From: Oscillospiraceae bacterium
GTDB lineage: Bacteria; Bacillota; Clostridia; Oscillospirales; Acutalibacteraceae
Length of the DNA stretch: 64,000 nucleotides
Direction of reading: 5' to 3'
Assembly (NCBI GenBank): GCA_015066005.1
Contig: SVPF01000003.1
Coordinates: 32,882-96,881, forward strand
This document shows, piece by piece, positions 28,116-35,753 of the stretch. The notes below the pieces were generated by a model. That model saw only the letters and a list, made by a program, of their open reading frames with translations, did not search any database and had not been told where the DNA came from. Each line of letters opens with the position of its first letter. Position 1 is the first letter of the stretch. Position numbers and translations under genes: made by a program.

Positions 28116-28891
28116 TATTTCATCATTTCCCACATTGAAATTGAAGCAGCCGTTGCCGCATTTAGCGATTCAGCCTTGCCACACATTGGTATAGTTATAC
28201 GCTGTGTTGCAGCTTCCTTCGCAACATCGGTCAAGCCGTTAGCCTCATTGCCGATAAGCAAAATGCTGCCGTCAGTAAAATTGACCTTGTTAATAGGCAT
28301 AGCATCACCATCAACCACACAGGCGTAGGTTTTAAGTCCCGATGCGGCAATTTCATCCACAAAATCATTAAGAATAATAACCGGCATACGCAAAAGTGTG
28401 CCCATTGAAGCACGAAGCGATTTTGGTGAATATGGGTCAACGCTGTCGCGTGATAGAATTAAACCGCTAACACCCAAAGCCTCGGCCGTGCGTGAAATTG
28501 CCCCCAAATTTGAAGGGTCGTTAAGGTTTTCAAGCGCAATGTACCTGCCACAACTTGAAATTTCAGGTGAAAATGATGGAGTTTTAACAACTGCAATTAC
28601 CCCTTGCGGTGAGGTCGTATCACTGATTTTTGTAAAAAGGCTATCAGGAATTTCGAAAATTTCATCCGCATTAGCGAAAAATTTTGAAAGCGTAGCTGCA
28701 TACTTTTCCCTTGCTGTTTTGGAGATAATCAGTTTATCAAACCTTATTGAATTGTCGCACGCATCATCACAAATGCGAAGCCCTTCAAGCACAAAAAGCC
28801 CCTCGCTTTTGCGTACCTTTGCCGAGGACTGCAAGCTGCAAACAAGCTTGATAAGCGGATTATCCTTACTGGTTATTACCTTAAAATTCAC
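28115..28891 (-). CDS. TrmH family RNA 2'-O-methyltransferase
   Basis: A 258-residue SPOUT methyltransferase. An N-terminal substrate-binding domain (ITSKDNPLIKLVCSL...LEGLRICDDA) precedes the knotted domain. Conserved motifs are LENLNDPSNLGAISRTAEALGVSGLILS, LLIGNEANGL and IPMCGKAESLNAATAASISMWEMM. These enzymes methylate a ribose in rRNA or tRNA; which site cannot be read from the sequence. It lies just after the rplT terminator and is coupled to dprA. Confidence 0.9.
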   Translation of the reverse strand: MNFKVITSKDNPLIKLVCSLQSSAKVRKSEGLFVLEGLRICDDACDNSIRFDKLIISKTAREKYAATLSKFFANADEIFEIPDSLFTKISDTTSPQGVIAVVKTPSFSPEISSCGRYIALENLNDPSNLGAISRTAEALGVSGLILSRDSVDPYSPKSLRASMGTLLRMPVIILNDFVDEIAASGLKTYACVVDGDAMPINKVNFTDGSILLIGNEANGLTDVAKEAATQRITIPMCGKAESLNAATAASISMWEMMK

Positions 28892-28915
28892 CTAAAAATC
28901 ACCTCTTTAAAAACG

Positions 28916-28948
28916 AAAAAGTCGCCCGAATATATAATACTCGGGCGA
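28916..28948 (-). terminator. terminator after rplT
   Basis: TCGCCCGA and TCGGGCGA pair around an 11-base AT-rich loop, followed on the minus strand by CTTTTTCGTTTTT. It closes the infC-rpmI-rplT operon. Confidence 0.75.
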
Positions 28949-28954
28949 AAAAAA

Positions 28955-29314
28955 TTACTTTTCAAGAGCCTTCTTAGCAGCCTTTACTAAGGTTTCGAAG
29001 CCCTTAGCATCGTTAACTGCGAGGTCAGCCAACATCTTACGGTTGATTTCAATACCAGCCTTGTTAAGACCGTTCATAAATGATGAGTAGTTCATACCGT
29101 TCATTTTGCAAGCAGCCGAGATTCTTGTAATCCAAAGACGACGGAAATCGCGCTTCTTAAGACGACGGCCGATGTATGCATACTGACCGGATTTCATAAC
29201 TGCTTCTTTAGCAGTTTTAAAAAGCTTAGACTTAGCGCCGAAGTAGCCCTTAGCAAGCTTTAACACTTTATTTCTTCTTTTGCGTGTAGCTAACGCACCT
29301 TTAACACGTGCCAT
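28955..29314 (-). CDS. rplT: 50S ribosomal protein L20
   Basis: A 119-residue L20, beginning [23 protein letters not shown] and containing [22 protein letters not shown]20 is essential for early 50S assembly. In Bacillus it represses its own operon through the leader mRNA, which fits the hairpin leader before infC. It is the last gene of infC-rpmI-rplT. Confidence 0.98.
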   Translation of the reverse strand: MARVKGALATRKRRNKVLKLAKGYFGAKSKLFKTAKEAVMKSGQYAYIGRRLKKRDFRRLWITRISAACKMNGMNYSSFMNGLNKAGIEINRKMLADLAVNDAKGFETLVKAAKKALEK

Positions 29315-29339
29315 TTCTTATACCTCCGATAATTACTTC

Positions 29340-29537
29340 TTACTTGTAAGGAATTAACTTCTTAACGGTTGCTGTGTTGGTTACGTCAGCAACTACAACC
29401 TTGCGAAGATTTCTCTTACGTTTTGTGGTTTTCTTGTTGAGAATGTGTGACTTAAAAGCATGTGCACGTTTTACTTGACCGGTTTTGGTAAGCTTAAAGC
29501 GTTTCTTTGCGCCACTGTGAGTTTTAATTTTAGGCAT
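29340..29537 (-). CDS. rpmI: 50S ribosomal protein L35
   Basis: A 65-residue basic protein, [20 protein letters not shown] followed by [24 protein letters not shown]. This matches L35 in full length. It sits between infC and rplT, the universal order for this operon. Confidence 0.98.
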   Translation of the reverse strand: MPKIKTHSGAKKRFKLTKTGQVKRAHAFKSHILNKKTTKRKRNLRKVVVADVTNTATVKKLIPYK

Positions 29538-29567
29538 TTTTATTCCTCCATTTGATAATTTACTATG

Positions 29568-30086
29568 TTATTTGCTAGATTTGGGAGCCAAGAACATAAG
29601 CATGTTACGTCCTTCAAGCTTAGCAGGCTTTTCAACATTGGCAACATCCTGACAGAATTCAGCAAAACGCTTCATTGTTTCTAAACCAATTTCAGGATGG
29701 CCCATTTCACGACCGCGGAAGCGGATGGAAACCTTAACCTTGTTGCCGCTTTGAATAAACTTAATTGCTTGCTTGCCTTTGGTTTCAAAGTCATGTACGT
29801 CGATACTTAAACCTAAGCGAATTTCCTTGGTTTCAATAACCTTTTGGTTTTTCTTATTTTCCTTTTCACGCTTTGCCTGTTCGAAGCGGTATTTACCGTA
29901 ATCCATAACCTTGCAAACGGGCGGTTGAGCGTTGGGAGAAATGCAAACCAAATCAAGCTCGGCCTTATTTGCTGCTTCAAGTGCCTTTTCAATTGAAACA
30001 ATACCAAGCTGACTTCCGTCATTCATAATGACGCGAACTTCCTTAAATTTAATACCTTCGTTTATAGCAACTTCTTTACTGCTAAT
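29568..30086 (-). CDS. infC: translation initiation factor IF-3 (AUU start)
   Basis: A protein of about 173 residues with the IF-3 N-domain (NEGIKFKEVRVIMNDGSQLGIVSIEKAL) and C-domain (KEIRLGLSIDVHDFETKGKQAIKFI...VSIRFRGREMGHPEIG). IF-3 checks the start codon and keeps 30S free. No ATG, GTG or TTG fits the normal N-terminus. An ATT at 30084-30086 lies 9 bases after GGAGG and gives ISSKEVAINEG, the expected beginning. The longer frame reads through the leader hairpin and is not coding. An AUU start allows IF-3 to limit its own synthesis, as known in E. coli. Confidence 0.92.
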   Translation of the reverse strand: MSSKEVAINEGIKFKEVRVIMNDGSQLGIVSIEKALEAANKAELDLVCISPNAQPPVCKVMDYGKYRFEQAKREKENKKNQKVIETKEIRLGLSIDVHDFETKGKQAIKFIQSGNKVKVSIRFRGREMGHPEIGLETMKRFAEFCQDVANVEKPAKLEGRNMLMFLAPKSSK

Positions 30087-30114
30087 GCTAACGCACCTCC
30101 AAATTAGGAATATA

Positions 30115-30144
30115 ACAAAAGCGTGGGCGCAATAACGCCCACGC
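30115..30144 (-). promoter_or_regulatory. attenuator-like hairpin in the infC leader
   Basis: In the minus-strand leader RNA, GCGUGGGCG and CGCCCACGC form a perfect 9-bp stem with a UUAUUG loop, followed by UUUUGUU. It lies between the promoter at 30236-30263 and the infC ribosome site. It resembles the terminator of an L20-controlled leader, but I could not resolve an antiterminator. Confidence 0.65.
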
Positions 30145-30235
30145 ATAAGAATACCAAAGAAATTGGAACTTATTGACCCTTTTAAACAAAATCTGAGGGT
30201 GAGGACGATATACGCACTACTTTGTTGTAACAATT

Positions 30236-30263
30236 ATTATACACTAATTTACGAATTTGTCAA
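30236..30263 (-). promoter_or_regulatory. promoter of the infC-rpmI-rplT operon
   Basis: TTGACA (30263-30258) and TATAAT (30241-30236) match consensus with a 16-base spacer. The -35 box lies inside the last metK codons, so transcription starts just after metK and gives a leader of about 140 bases. Confidence 0.75.
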
Positions 30264-31436
30264 GTATTTTTTTAATTCTTCGGCTTTTTCGGTGTTTTCC
30301 CAAGGCAAATCAATGTCAGTCCTACCCATATGGCCGTATGCCGCGGTCTGACGGTAGATAGGTCTGCGAAGATTTAATGCATCAATAATTGCCGAAGGGC
30401 GAAGGTCGAATACATTATTGACTGCTTCAACAATTTTTTCGTCACTAATTTTTCCTGTGCCAAAGGTATCAACCATAACAGAAACGGGGCGCGCAACACC
30501 GATAGCATAAGCCAACTGAATTTCACATTTATCTGCAAGACCTGCAGCAACAATATTTTTAGCAACCCAGCGGGAAGCATAAGCAGCGCTGCGGTCAACT
30601 TTTGTTGGGTCTTTACCCGAGAATGCGCCGCCGCCGTGACGGGCATAACCGCCGTAGGTATCAACAATAATCTTACGGCCTGTAAGACCTGTATCGCCCT
30701 GAGGACCGCCAACAACAAAACGGCCTGTGGGGTTAATAAAGAACTTGGTGTTTTCATCCAAAAGTTCAGCAGGAACGATAGGTTTAATAACCTTTTCCAG
30801 AATATCAGCGCGCAAGGTTTCAAGTGAAACGTCTGCAGTGTGCTGACTTGAAACAACAACGGTATCAACACGGGTAGGTACACCGTCGTTATATTCAACG
30901 GTAACCTGTGTTTTTCCGTCGGGGTTTAAGTAGTCTAATTCCCCGCTTTTACGAACATCGGTAAGGCGTTTAGCCATTTTGTGAGCTAAAGAAATAGCCA
31001 AAGGCATTAATTCTTCAGTTTCGTTACAAGCATAACCGAACATCATACCCTGGTCGCCTGCACCGTTTAGGTTATAAGCATCCTCTTGACCGTCTTTAAG
31101 CTCAAAGGACTTGTCAACACCCATTGCAATATCGGGTGACTGCTTGTCAAGGGACACCATAACAGCACAGGTATTACCGTTAAAGCCTGCCTTTTCACTG
31201 TTGTAACCAATATCACAAACAACATCGCGAACAATTGCGGGAATATCAACCTGTGCGGTGGTGGTAATTTCACCCATAACGGTAACAACGCCTGTTGTGC
31301 AGAAGGTTTCACAAGCAACACGGGCATACGGGTCTTGGCTGAAAATAGCGTCTAAAACCGCGTCTGACACTTGGTCTGACACCTTGTCGGGATGACCTTC
31401 TGTAACCGATTCAGATGTAAAAAGCATTTTTGCCAT
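30249..31436 (-). CDS. metK: S-adenosylmethionine synthetase
   Basis: A protein of about 395 residues making SAM from methionine and [31 protein letters not shown] and [19 protein letters not shown] are the three family signatures. The ATG at 31436 ([14 protein letters not shown]) follows AAAGGAA by 7 bases, so the 11-codon upstream extension is rejected. Expression is controlled by the SAM riboswitch region just upstream. The gene's tail contains the infC promoter. Confidence 0.97.
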   Translation of the reverse strand: MAKMLFTSESVTEGHPDKVSDQVSDAVLDAIFSQDPYARVACETFCTTGVVTVMGEITTTAQVDIPAIVRDVVCDIGYNSEKAGFNGNTCAVMVSLDKQSPDIAMGVDKSFELKDGQEDAYNLNGAGDQGMMFGYACNETEELMPLAISLAHKMAKRLTDVRKSGELDYLNPDGKTQVTVEYNDGVPTRVDTVVVSSQHTADVSLETLRADILEKVIKPIVPAELLDENTKFFINPTGRFVVGGPQGDTGLTGRKIIVDTYGGYARHGGGAFSGKDPTKVDRSAAYASRWVAKNIVAAGLADKCEIQLAYAIGVARPVSVMVDTFGTGKISDEKIVEAVNNVFDLRPSAIIDALNLRRPIYRQTAAYGHMGRTDIDLPWENTEKAEELKKYLTNS

Positions 31437-31473
31437 TTTAAAATTCCTTTCCATTTTTAAAAACTTCACAAAA

Positions 31474-31499
31474 AAATTACCGCCTACTTTCGAGGCGGT
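31474..31499 (-). terminator. terminator of the metK-proximal SAM riboswitch copy
   Basis: ACCGCCU and AGGCGGU pair around CGAAAGU and are followed by AAUUUUUUU in the minus-strand RNA, about 35 bases before the metK start. Confidence 0.8.
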
Positions 31500-31511
31500 T
31501 TTCTATAAAAC

Positions 31512-31595
31512 AACCTCATCTTTCGGATATCTCCGACGGATTTAGCACCTTGTAAAAACAGGTTGCCGGGTTTCATCGGGCCGTGCCCCTCCACC
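31512..31595 (-). promoter_or_regulatory. SAM-I riboswitch copy B, lacking its 5' P1 strand
   Basis: This 84-base segment is identical to the core of copy A (31843-31926). It contains GGTGGAGGGGCACGGCCCGA, GAAACCCGGCAACC, AAGGTGCTAAATCC and the 3' P1 strand GATGAGG. The matching 5' strand (CTTATCAAGAG in copy A) is absent and replaced by a GTGGCAC/GTGCCAC hairpin. The aptamer therefore cannot close its P1 helix in the usual way and may not sense SAM. Confidence 0.8.
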
Positions 31596-31774
31596 CGTGG
31601 CACGTTTGTGCCACAACTAAGTTTGCCCTTACGGTCAAGTGAAGTTTTCTTCAAAAATGAAGTTCACTTCGTGAGTGAAGTTTCGCCTGCGGCGAAGTGG
31701 CAAACTCAACTTCATTTGGGCTTAAGCCCAAACTTCATTGTGAGCCTTGCTCACAACTTCACTTTTGCGTTAGC
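31596..31774. repeat. array of short hairpins separated by TGAAGTT-like spacers
   Basis: Between the two riboswitch copies lies a string of small perfect palindromes: GTGGCAC/GTGCCAC, TTCGCC/GGCGAA, TTTGGGC/GCCCAAA, TTGTGAGC/GCTCACAA and TTTTGC/GCAAAA. They are separated by AACTTCAY on one side and by the inverse TGAAGTT on the other, so the array flips orientation near 31685. It encodes no protein. It looks like a non-coding repeat element that entered the metK leader. Confidence 0.7.
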
Positions 31775-31785
31775 AAAAACTTCAC

Positions 31786-31823
31786 AAAAAAAGACGGAGA
31801 AACCTTTTTATAGCATCTCCGTC
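31786..31823 (-). terminator. terminator of SAM riboswitch copy A
   Basis: GACGGAGA and TCTCCGTC pair with a 15-base loop and are followed by seven T on the minus strand. CCTTATCTGACGGA upstream can instead pair with TCCGAAAGATGAGG of the aptamer, giving an antiterminator as in S-box leaders. Confidence 0.85.
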
Positions 31824-31845
31824 AGATAAGGCGTTATTTTTTAAC

Positions 31846-31938
31846 CTCATCTTTCGGATATCTCCGACGGATTTAGCACCTTGTAAAAACAGGTTGCCGG
31901 GTTTCATCGGGCCGTGCCCCTCCACCACTCTTGATAAG
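31846..31938 (-). promoter_or_regulatory. SAM-I (S-box) riboswitch, complete copy A
   Basis: The minus-strand RNA starts CUUAUCAAGAG, continues GGUGGAGGG, GGCCCGAUGAAACCCGGCAA and GGUGCUAAAUCC, and closes with GAUGAGG. P1 forms between CUUAUC and GAUGAG. The arrangement matches SAM-I aptamers. High SAM should favour the terminator at 31786-31823 and lower metK expression. Confidence 0.95.
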
Positions 31939-31962
31939 GACGATATTTAATTTGCGTTAATC

Positions 31963-31990
31963 ATTGTAACATAAAATCGAAATTTGTCAA
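31963..31990 (-). promoter_or_regulatory. promoter of the metK leader
   Basis: TTGACA (31990-31985) and TACAAT (31968-31963) with a 16-base spacer lie about 30 bases upstream of the complete SAM aptamer. Confidence 0.7.
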
Positions 31991-32019
31991 GTTATTTTTG
32001 CTATTCATTCAATACGAAG

Positions 32020-32931
32020 TTATAGGTTTCTGGTAAATCTACATTTGGGATAATTTGAACAACCATAAAACTTTGCGCCTGCATTCCAACCTTCTTTTAC
32101 TGTTCTCACCACAAGATATCCATCACATACAGGACATTTTATCTCATTTACTTTTTCATTATTTTTATTAGTCGAATTTTCCTTTTTTCTTAAAGAATTG
32201 TTATTTTGCAAAATTTCAACATGATGAGATTTAATGTTTTTAGATGCTTGTGAATAAGGATATAATAGTTTATATATTTTAGAAATTTCACTTTCATCAA
32301 GAACTTTTGTTTTCGTATCTTCAAGAATACTTGCAACAGTATTTTCCAGGTTACATCTATTAATCACATTAATATTCTTACTAGACAATTTAATACTTTT
32401 TAATGTACATCGGTCCGAAAATATTATTATTGAACGCATTGGATAATCTTGCCTAAGAAGTTGTTTCAAATACTTAATATGTGTCATATTTTGCAAAATT
32501 GGATTGTAAAAACATTCTTTATGACTTTTGCCATGTCCTACAGGTAAAGTTTGGTACCAAAATTCTCCCGTCTCACTACCGAAAATCCAACCGCTATAAT
32601 TCTTACTTTCGAAAACAAATATCCCTTTGGAACATATCATTAAAACATCTATTTCTGTTGTTTCTCCATTTGATTTTGGAATGTATAAATTAAAAAGCAA
32701 TTTTGCACCAGTTGTCTCAAATTTTTTTAGATTGTTATATATCAAATATTCGCCATAGTTCCCCAAATTATTATTTCTACTGCTATATGGTATTTTAGTA
32801 ATTTGATAATAAGAACCGCTTTCGTACTCTTCTTTATTTTTCTTACATGCATTGACTATTATAATAATTGGAAGCACAACAATACAAAGAACGAATAAAA
32901 ACGGTAAAAAAGTCATTATAAACTCTTGCAT
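32020..32931 (-). CDS. membrane-anchored NERD-domain protein with topoisomerase-type zinc ribbon
   Basis: A protein of about 303 residues. One membrane segment (about 6-26) is followed by a nuclease-related NERD domain with LGNYGEYLIYNNLKK, TEIDVLMICSKGIFVFESKNYSGWIFG and the downstream region. The C-terminus is a single zinc ribbon CPVCDGYLVV...[10 protein letters not shown], much like the second ribbon of the TopA in this window. The chemical activity of NERD proteins is not established; DNA processing is suggested. ATG 32931 follows GAGGAA. It lies 39 bases after ribU with no visible terminator, so it is probably read from the FMN-controlled promoter. Confidence 0.85.
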   Translation of the reverse strand: MQEFIMTFLPFLFVLCIVVLPIIIIVNACKKNKEEYESGSYYQITKIPYSSRNNNLGNYGEYLIYNNLKKFETTGAKLLFNLYIPKSNGETTEIDVLMICSKGIFVFESKNYSGWIFGSETGEFWYQTLPVGHGKSHKECFYNPILQNMTHIKYLKQLLRQDYPMRSIIIFSDRCTLKSIKLSSKNINVINRCNLENTVASILEDTKTKVLDESEISKIYKLLYPYSQASKNIKSHHVEILQNNNSLRKKENSTNKNNEKVNEIKCPVCDGYLVVRTVKEGWNAGAKFYGCSNYPKCRFTRNL

Positions 32932-32970
32932 TGATATTCCTCGTTTCAAATAATTTATTAACCCAATATA

Positions 32971-33555
32971 TTATTTTTTCAGTATCGGTGACAACTTTTT
33001 ATAAACCAAAAAGCAAATTGCGGCATCAATAATTCCCTTTGCAAAATTAAAAGGCAAATTGAAAATAACAAGCGCTTCAAAAAGGCCGTCAACCGACGGC
33101 AAAATTGCCTGATACATACCAATAATTGCAGGCATTGGCAAGCCGTAAAGCACTGAAAACGCGGGGTAAACAATAAAATAATTTGAAGGTATGCTTACAA
33201 TTGCCATAACAAGTGCGCCCACAAGTGAGCCAATTAGCGCAAATTTGCGGCTTTTGTTAAACTTATAAATTAACCCTGCCACGCCAACGAAAATAGCGCC
33301 AAGGATGAAATTTGAAACCTCACCCACACCTGCGCTTGTGGTAACAAAAAGGTGTAGCAGATTTTTTAAAAAACATACCAAAATGCCATAAAGCGGACCG
33401 TAAACAAAGCTTACAATAAGTGCGGGCAATTCCGAAAAATCAAACTTTACAAATGACGGAATAATTGGTAACGGAAATTCAAGCAGCATAAACACAAAGC
33501 CTACCGCACCAAATAAAGCACAAAACGCAAGCTTTTTAATTTCTTCCTTTCGCAT
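32971..33555 (-). CDS. ribU: riboflavin ECF transporter S component RibU
   Basis: A 194-residue protein with about six membrane helices, typical of ECF substrate-binding components (family with LSFALFGAVGFVFML-like start and PAIIGMYQAILPSVDGLFEALVIFNLPFNFAKG). The FMN riboswitch and terminator directly upstream identify the likely substrate as riboflavin. It works with a shared energising module EcfT/EcfA, which is not in this window. Confidence 0.9.
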   Translation of the reverse strand: MRKEEIKKLAFCALFGAVGFVFMLLEFPLPIIPSFVKFDFSELPALIVSFVYGPLYGILVCFLKNLLHLFVTTSAGVGEVSNFILGAIFVGVAGLIYKFNKSRKFALIGSLVGALVMAIVSIPSNYFIVYPAFSVLYGLPMPAIIGMYQAILPSVDGLFEALVIFNLPFNFAKGIIDAAICFLVYKKLSPILKK

Positions 33556-33570
33556 TATATCACCTCTAAA

Positions 33571-33600
33571 AAAATAACGCCCTTAAAAAAAGGGCGTTAA
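33571..33600 (-). terminator. terminator of the FMN riboswitch
   Basis: TAACGCCCTT and AAGGGCGTTA form a perfect 10-bp stem followed by seven T on the minus strand, just before the ribU ribosome site. Confidence 0.88.
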
Positions 33601-33618
33601 AAGTTTAAAATAACTTCT

Positions 33619-33725
33619 ATCTTCTCTCATCCAGACTGTACTGTCGGCTTTGGAATTTCACCAAATCAGCCTTACGGCTCGCGGGCTGTTACCGCCGGTG
33701 AGGAATTTCACCTCGCCCTGAAGAT
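33619..33725 (-). promoter_or_regulatory. FMN riboswitch (RFN element)
   Basis: The minus-strand RNA has ATCTTC, GGGCGAGGTGAAATTCC, ACCGGCGGTAACAGCCCGC, GATTTGGTGAAATTCC, AAAGCCGACAGT and GTCTGGATGAGAGAAGAT. These are the six conserved RFN helices, with P1 closed by ATCTTC/GAAGAT. FMN binding should stabilise the following terminator and reduce riboflavin uptake. Confidence 0.96.
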
Positions 33726-33734
33726 TATGAAACT

Positions 33735-33763
33735 ATTATACGACAATATACGACGTTTGTCAA
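33735..33763 (-). promoter_or_regulatory. promoter of the FMN riboswitch-ribU unit
   Basis: TTGACA (33763-33758) and TATAAT (33740-33735), both consensus, with a 17-base spacer, abut the end of the upstream methyltransferase gene. Confidence 0.85.
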
Positions 33764-34882
33764 TTATTTAAAGTACATAAATAGCTGACATTTAATCATA
33801 CCGTTATAAAGCTTGCGGCGTTTATCTGCTTCCCTTCCGTAATGCTTTTCGAATTCGTCGTGCGGGCTGATAATATAGTATTTTCTTCCCTCGCCCTGTT
33901 CGAACTGTTTGCCCATTACCTTATAAAGCTCCTCAGCGGCTTTAACGTCCAATAGTCTTTCGCCATAAGGTGGGTTGCAAATGGTAAGACAACGCTTTTC
34001 GGGGGCTTTAAAATCCCTAACATTGCCAATGGCGGCCTTTACATATTTTTCAACACCTGCTTTTTTAGCGTTTGCAAGGGTAAGCTCTACACAAGCGGGG
34101 TCAATATCAAAGCCCTGTGCCCTGAATTCAACATTTTTAAGTATTAAATCCTGAGCACGAGTGCGTTCCTCGCGCCAAATTTTATCATCTAAAAAGCCAA
34201 AGCGTTCTGCCGCAAAAAAACGGCGTAAACCGGGGGCTGTTTTAGTGGCCATAAGGGCCGCTTCAATTAAAATTGTACCGCTGCCGCAAAAAGGGTCAAA
34301 AAGCTGTGTGTCGGGGAAAATTCGCGCTAAATCACACATTGATGCTGCCAAGGTTTCCTTTAATGGAGCATCGTTTGAATTACGGCGGTATCCCCTTTTA
34401 TGAAGTCCCTCACCACTGGTATCAATCATCATAGTAACAACATTTTTGTGAATGGAAAAACGAACCTTATATTCGCTTCCCGTTTCGGCAAAAATGTTTA
34501 TATGATAACGCATTTTAAGGCGTTCAACAATCGCTTTTTTAATAATTGACTGACAGTCGGGAATGCTGAAAAGCTGTGAATTTATACTCCAACCGTTTAC
34601 GGGAAAGGCATCGTCACGGCCGATATAATTTTCCCAAGGCAGTGCTTTAACACCATCAAAAAGCTCGGTAAAAGTGGTTGCTTCAAATTCGCCCACATTT
34701 ATTAAAATTCTTTCGCAAAAACGCGAGCATATATTTGCGCGGGCCAGCATATTTGCTTCACCGCTTAAAAGCACACGGCCGTTTTCGGCCTTAACATCTG
34801 TAAAGCCCATACGGCGAAATTCATCAGCGGCTATGCTTTCCACACCGAATAAACACGGTGCAACTAATTTAATTTTATCCAT
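33764..34882 (-). CDS. THUMP-domain class I RNA guanine-N2 methyltransferase (RlmL/YpsC-like)
   Basis: A 372-residue protein. A THUMP RNA-binding domain (about 1-160) precedes a Rossmann methyltransferase domain with the UPF0020 motifs FDPFCGSGTILIEAALMA and the catalytic NPPYGERL. Relatives make m2G in 23S rRNA. It is about half the length of E. coli RlmL and so corresponds to the single-domain form found in Firmicutes. The exact target is not readable. Confidence 0.9.
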   Translation of the reverse strand: MDKIKLVAPCLFGVESIAADEFRRMGFTDVKAENGRVLLSGEANMLARANICSRFCERILINVGEFEATTFTELFDGVKALPWENYIGRDDAFPVNGWSINSQLFSIPDCQSIIKKAIVERLKMRYHINIFAETGSEYKVRFSIHKNVVTMMIDTSGEGLHKRGYRRNSNDAPLKETLAASMCDLARIFPDTQLFDPFCGSGTILIEAALMATKTAPGLRRFFAAERFGFLDDKIWREERTRAQDLILKNVEFRAQGFDIDPACVELTLANAKKAGVEKYVKAAIGNVRDFKAPEKRCLTICNPPYGERLLDVKAAEELYKVMGKQFEQGEGRKYYIISPHDEFEKHYGREADKRRKLYNGMIKCQLFMYFK

Positions 34883-34893
34883 TATTTAACCTC

Positions 34894-34922
34894 AAAAAAA
34901 GGCGAAACATATTAGTTTCGCC
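34894..34922 (-). terminator. terminator of the yabQ/divIC/S1-domain gene cluster
   Basis: GGCGAAAC and GTTTCGCC pair with a 6-base loop and are followed by seven T on the minus strand. Confidence 0.85.
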
Positions 34923-34930
34923 AATTTATT

Positions 34931-35389
34931 TTATCTTGTTCTTCTTTTGGTGCGACCTTGTTCGGGGTTTTTGCGCTTAAGGTCGGAAAACTTTTCATCA
35001 CTTGTTTGCTTAAAGCGATTCATCATTTCTTCAAAGCTTGCAGGCTCCTGCTTTTTGGGAGTCCAGGTATATGAATTGTAGCTGGGCTTCGCAGTCTCTG
35101 TTTGAGGGCGTGCCTCTCGTGGTTTGCGCGGTGCGGCCTGAGTTTTTTCGGGCTCAAGGGCACGCTTAATTGAAAGGCTGATTTTGCCTTCCTCGGTGAT
35201 GTTCATAACCTTCATTTTAACAACATCGCCAACCTTAAAAAGCTCGTTAATGTCGTTAACATAAGTGCGGGAAACTTCAGAAATATGTACCATACCCGAT
35301 TTCCCTTTGCCCAAATCAGCAAAAATACCGAAATTTGTAATACCGGTTATTTTGCCTTCCACAATTTCTCCCACTGTGAGCTGCTGCAT
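34931..35389 (-). CDS. yabR: S1 RNA-binding domain protein (YabR-like)
   Basis: A 152-residue protein. An S1 domain occupies about residues 3-72 (VGEIVEGKITGITNFGIFADLGKGKSGMVHISEVS...ISLSIK). The rest is a proline- and charge-rich, probably disordered tail ending in RTKRRTR. YabR-type proteins lie downstream of divIC in Bacillus and are thought to bind RNA or ribosomes. Order here is rqcP-yabP-yabQ-divIC-yabR. Confidence 0.88.
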   Translation of the reverse strand: MQQLTVGEIVEGKITGITNFGIFADLGKGKSGMVHISEVSRTYVNDINELFKVGDVVKMKVMNITEEGKISLSIKRALEPEKTQAAPRKPREARPQTETAKPSYNSYTWTPKKQEPASFEEMMNRFKQTSDEKFSDLKRKNPEQGRTKRRTR

Positions 35390-35417
35390 TTTTTATTGAT
35401 GTCCCCCTAAATTTTGC

Positions 35418-35708
35418 CTAGTTGCCCGAAATGTCAACAAATACCTGTTCATCGGAATAGATATAGCCTAGTCTTTCACGGGCAGCTTTTTCGATGATTT
35501 GTGTGTTTGATTCGTCCTGAAGCATGGCTTTAAGCTCGGCAATATCATTCTCGGTTTTAGCATATTCTTCCTTCAAAGCTTTAAGCTCGGCCTGACTTTC
35601 ATTAAGTGTTGACCAAAGGTTTAAAAGACTGCCGAAAACATAAACACACACCAAAAGGCAAAGAACCTTTAAAATTATACTGCGCTCTTTGCGTTGCTTG
35701 CGCTTCAT
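35418..35708 (-). CDS. divIC: septum formation initiator family protein (DivIC/FtsB-like)
   Basis: A 96-residue bitopic membrane protein: basic cytoplasmic start, one membrane helix (about 13-32), a coiled coil (about 34-65) and the conserved ERLGYIYSDEQVFVDI end. DivIC works with FtsL and DivIB at the division septum. Its place between yabQ and the S1 gene agrees with Bacillus. Confidence 0.88.
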   Translation of the reverse strand: MKRKQRKERSIILKVLCLLVCVYVFGSLLNLWSTLNESQAELKALKEEYAKTENDIAELKAMLQDESNTQIIEKAARERLGYIYSDEQVFVDISGN

Positions 35709-35753
35709 TTTTTGGCACCTCCAACAACTTAATATAGTATAATATACAACACT

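Noticed and set aside
28931..28960. trmH promoter inside the rplT terminator loop, as at 46197
   Set aside because: A TATTAT box is present, but the nearest TTGAAA is about 20 bases away, too far for a good promoter.
30087..30233. N-terminal extension of infC through the leader
   Set aside because: The extension crosses a terminator-like hairpin and promoter-proximal leader, is not IF-3-like, and the ATT start fits family length and ribosome-site spacing.
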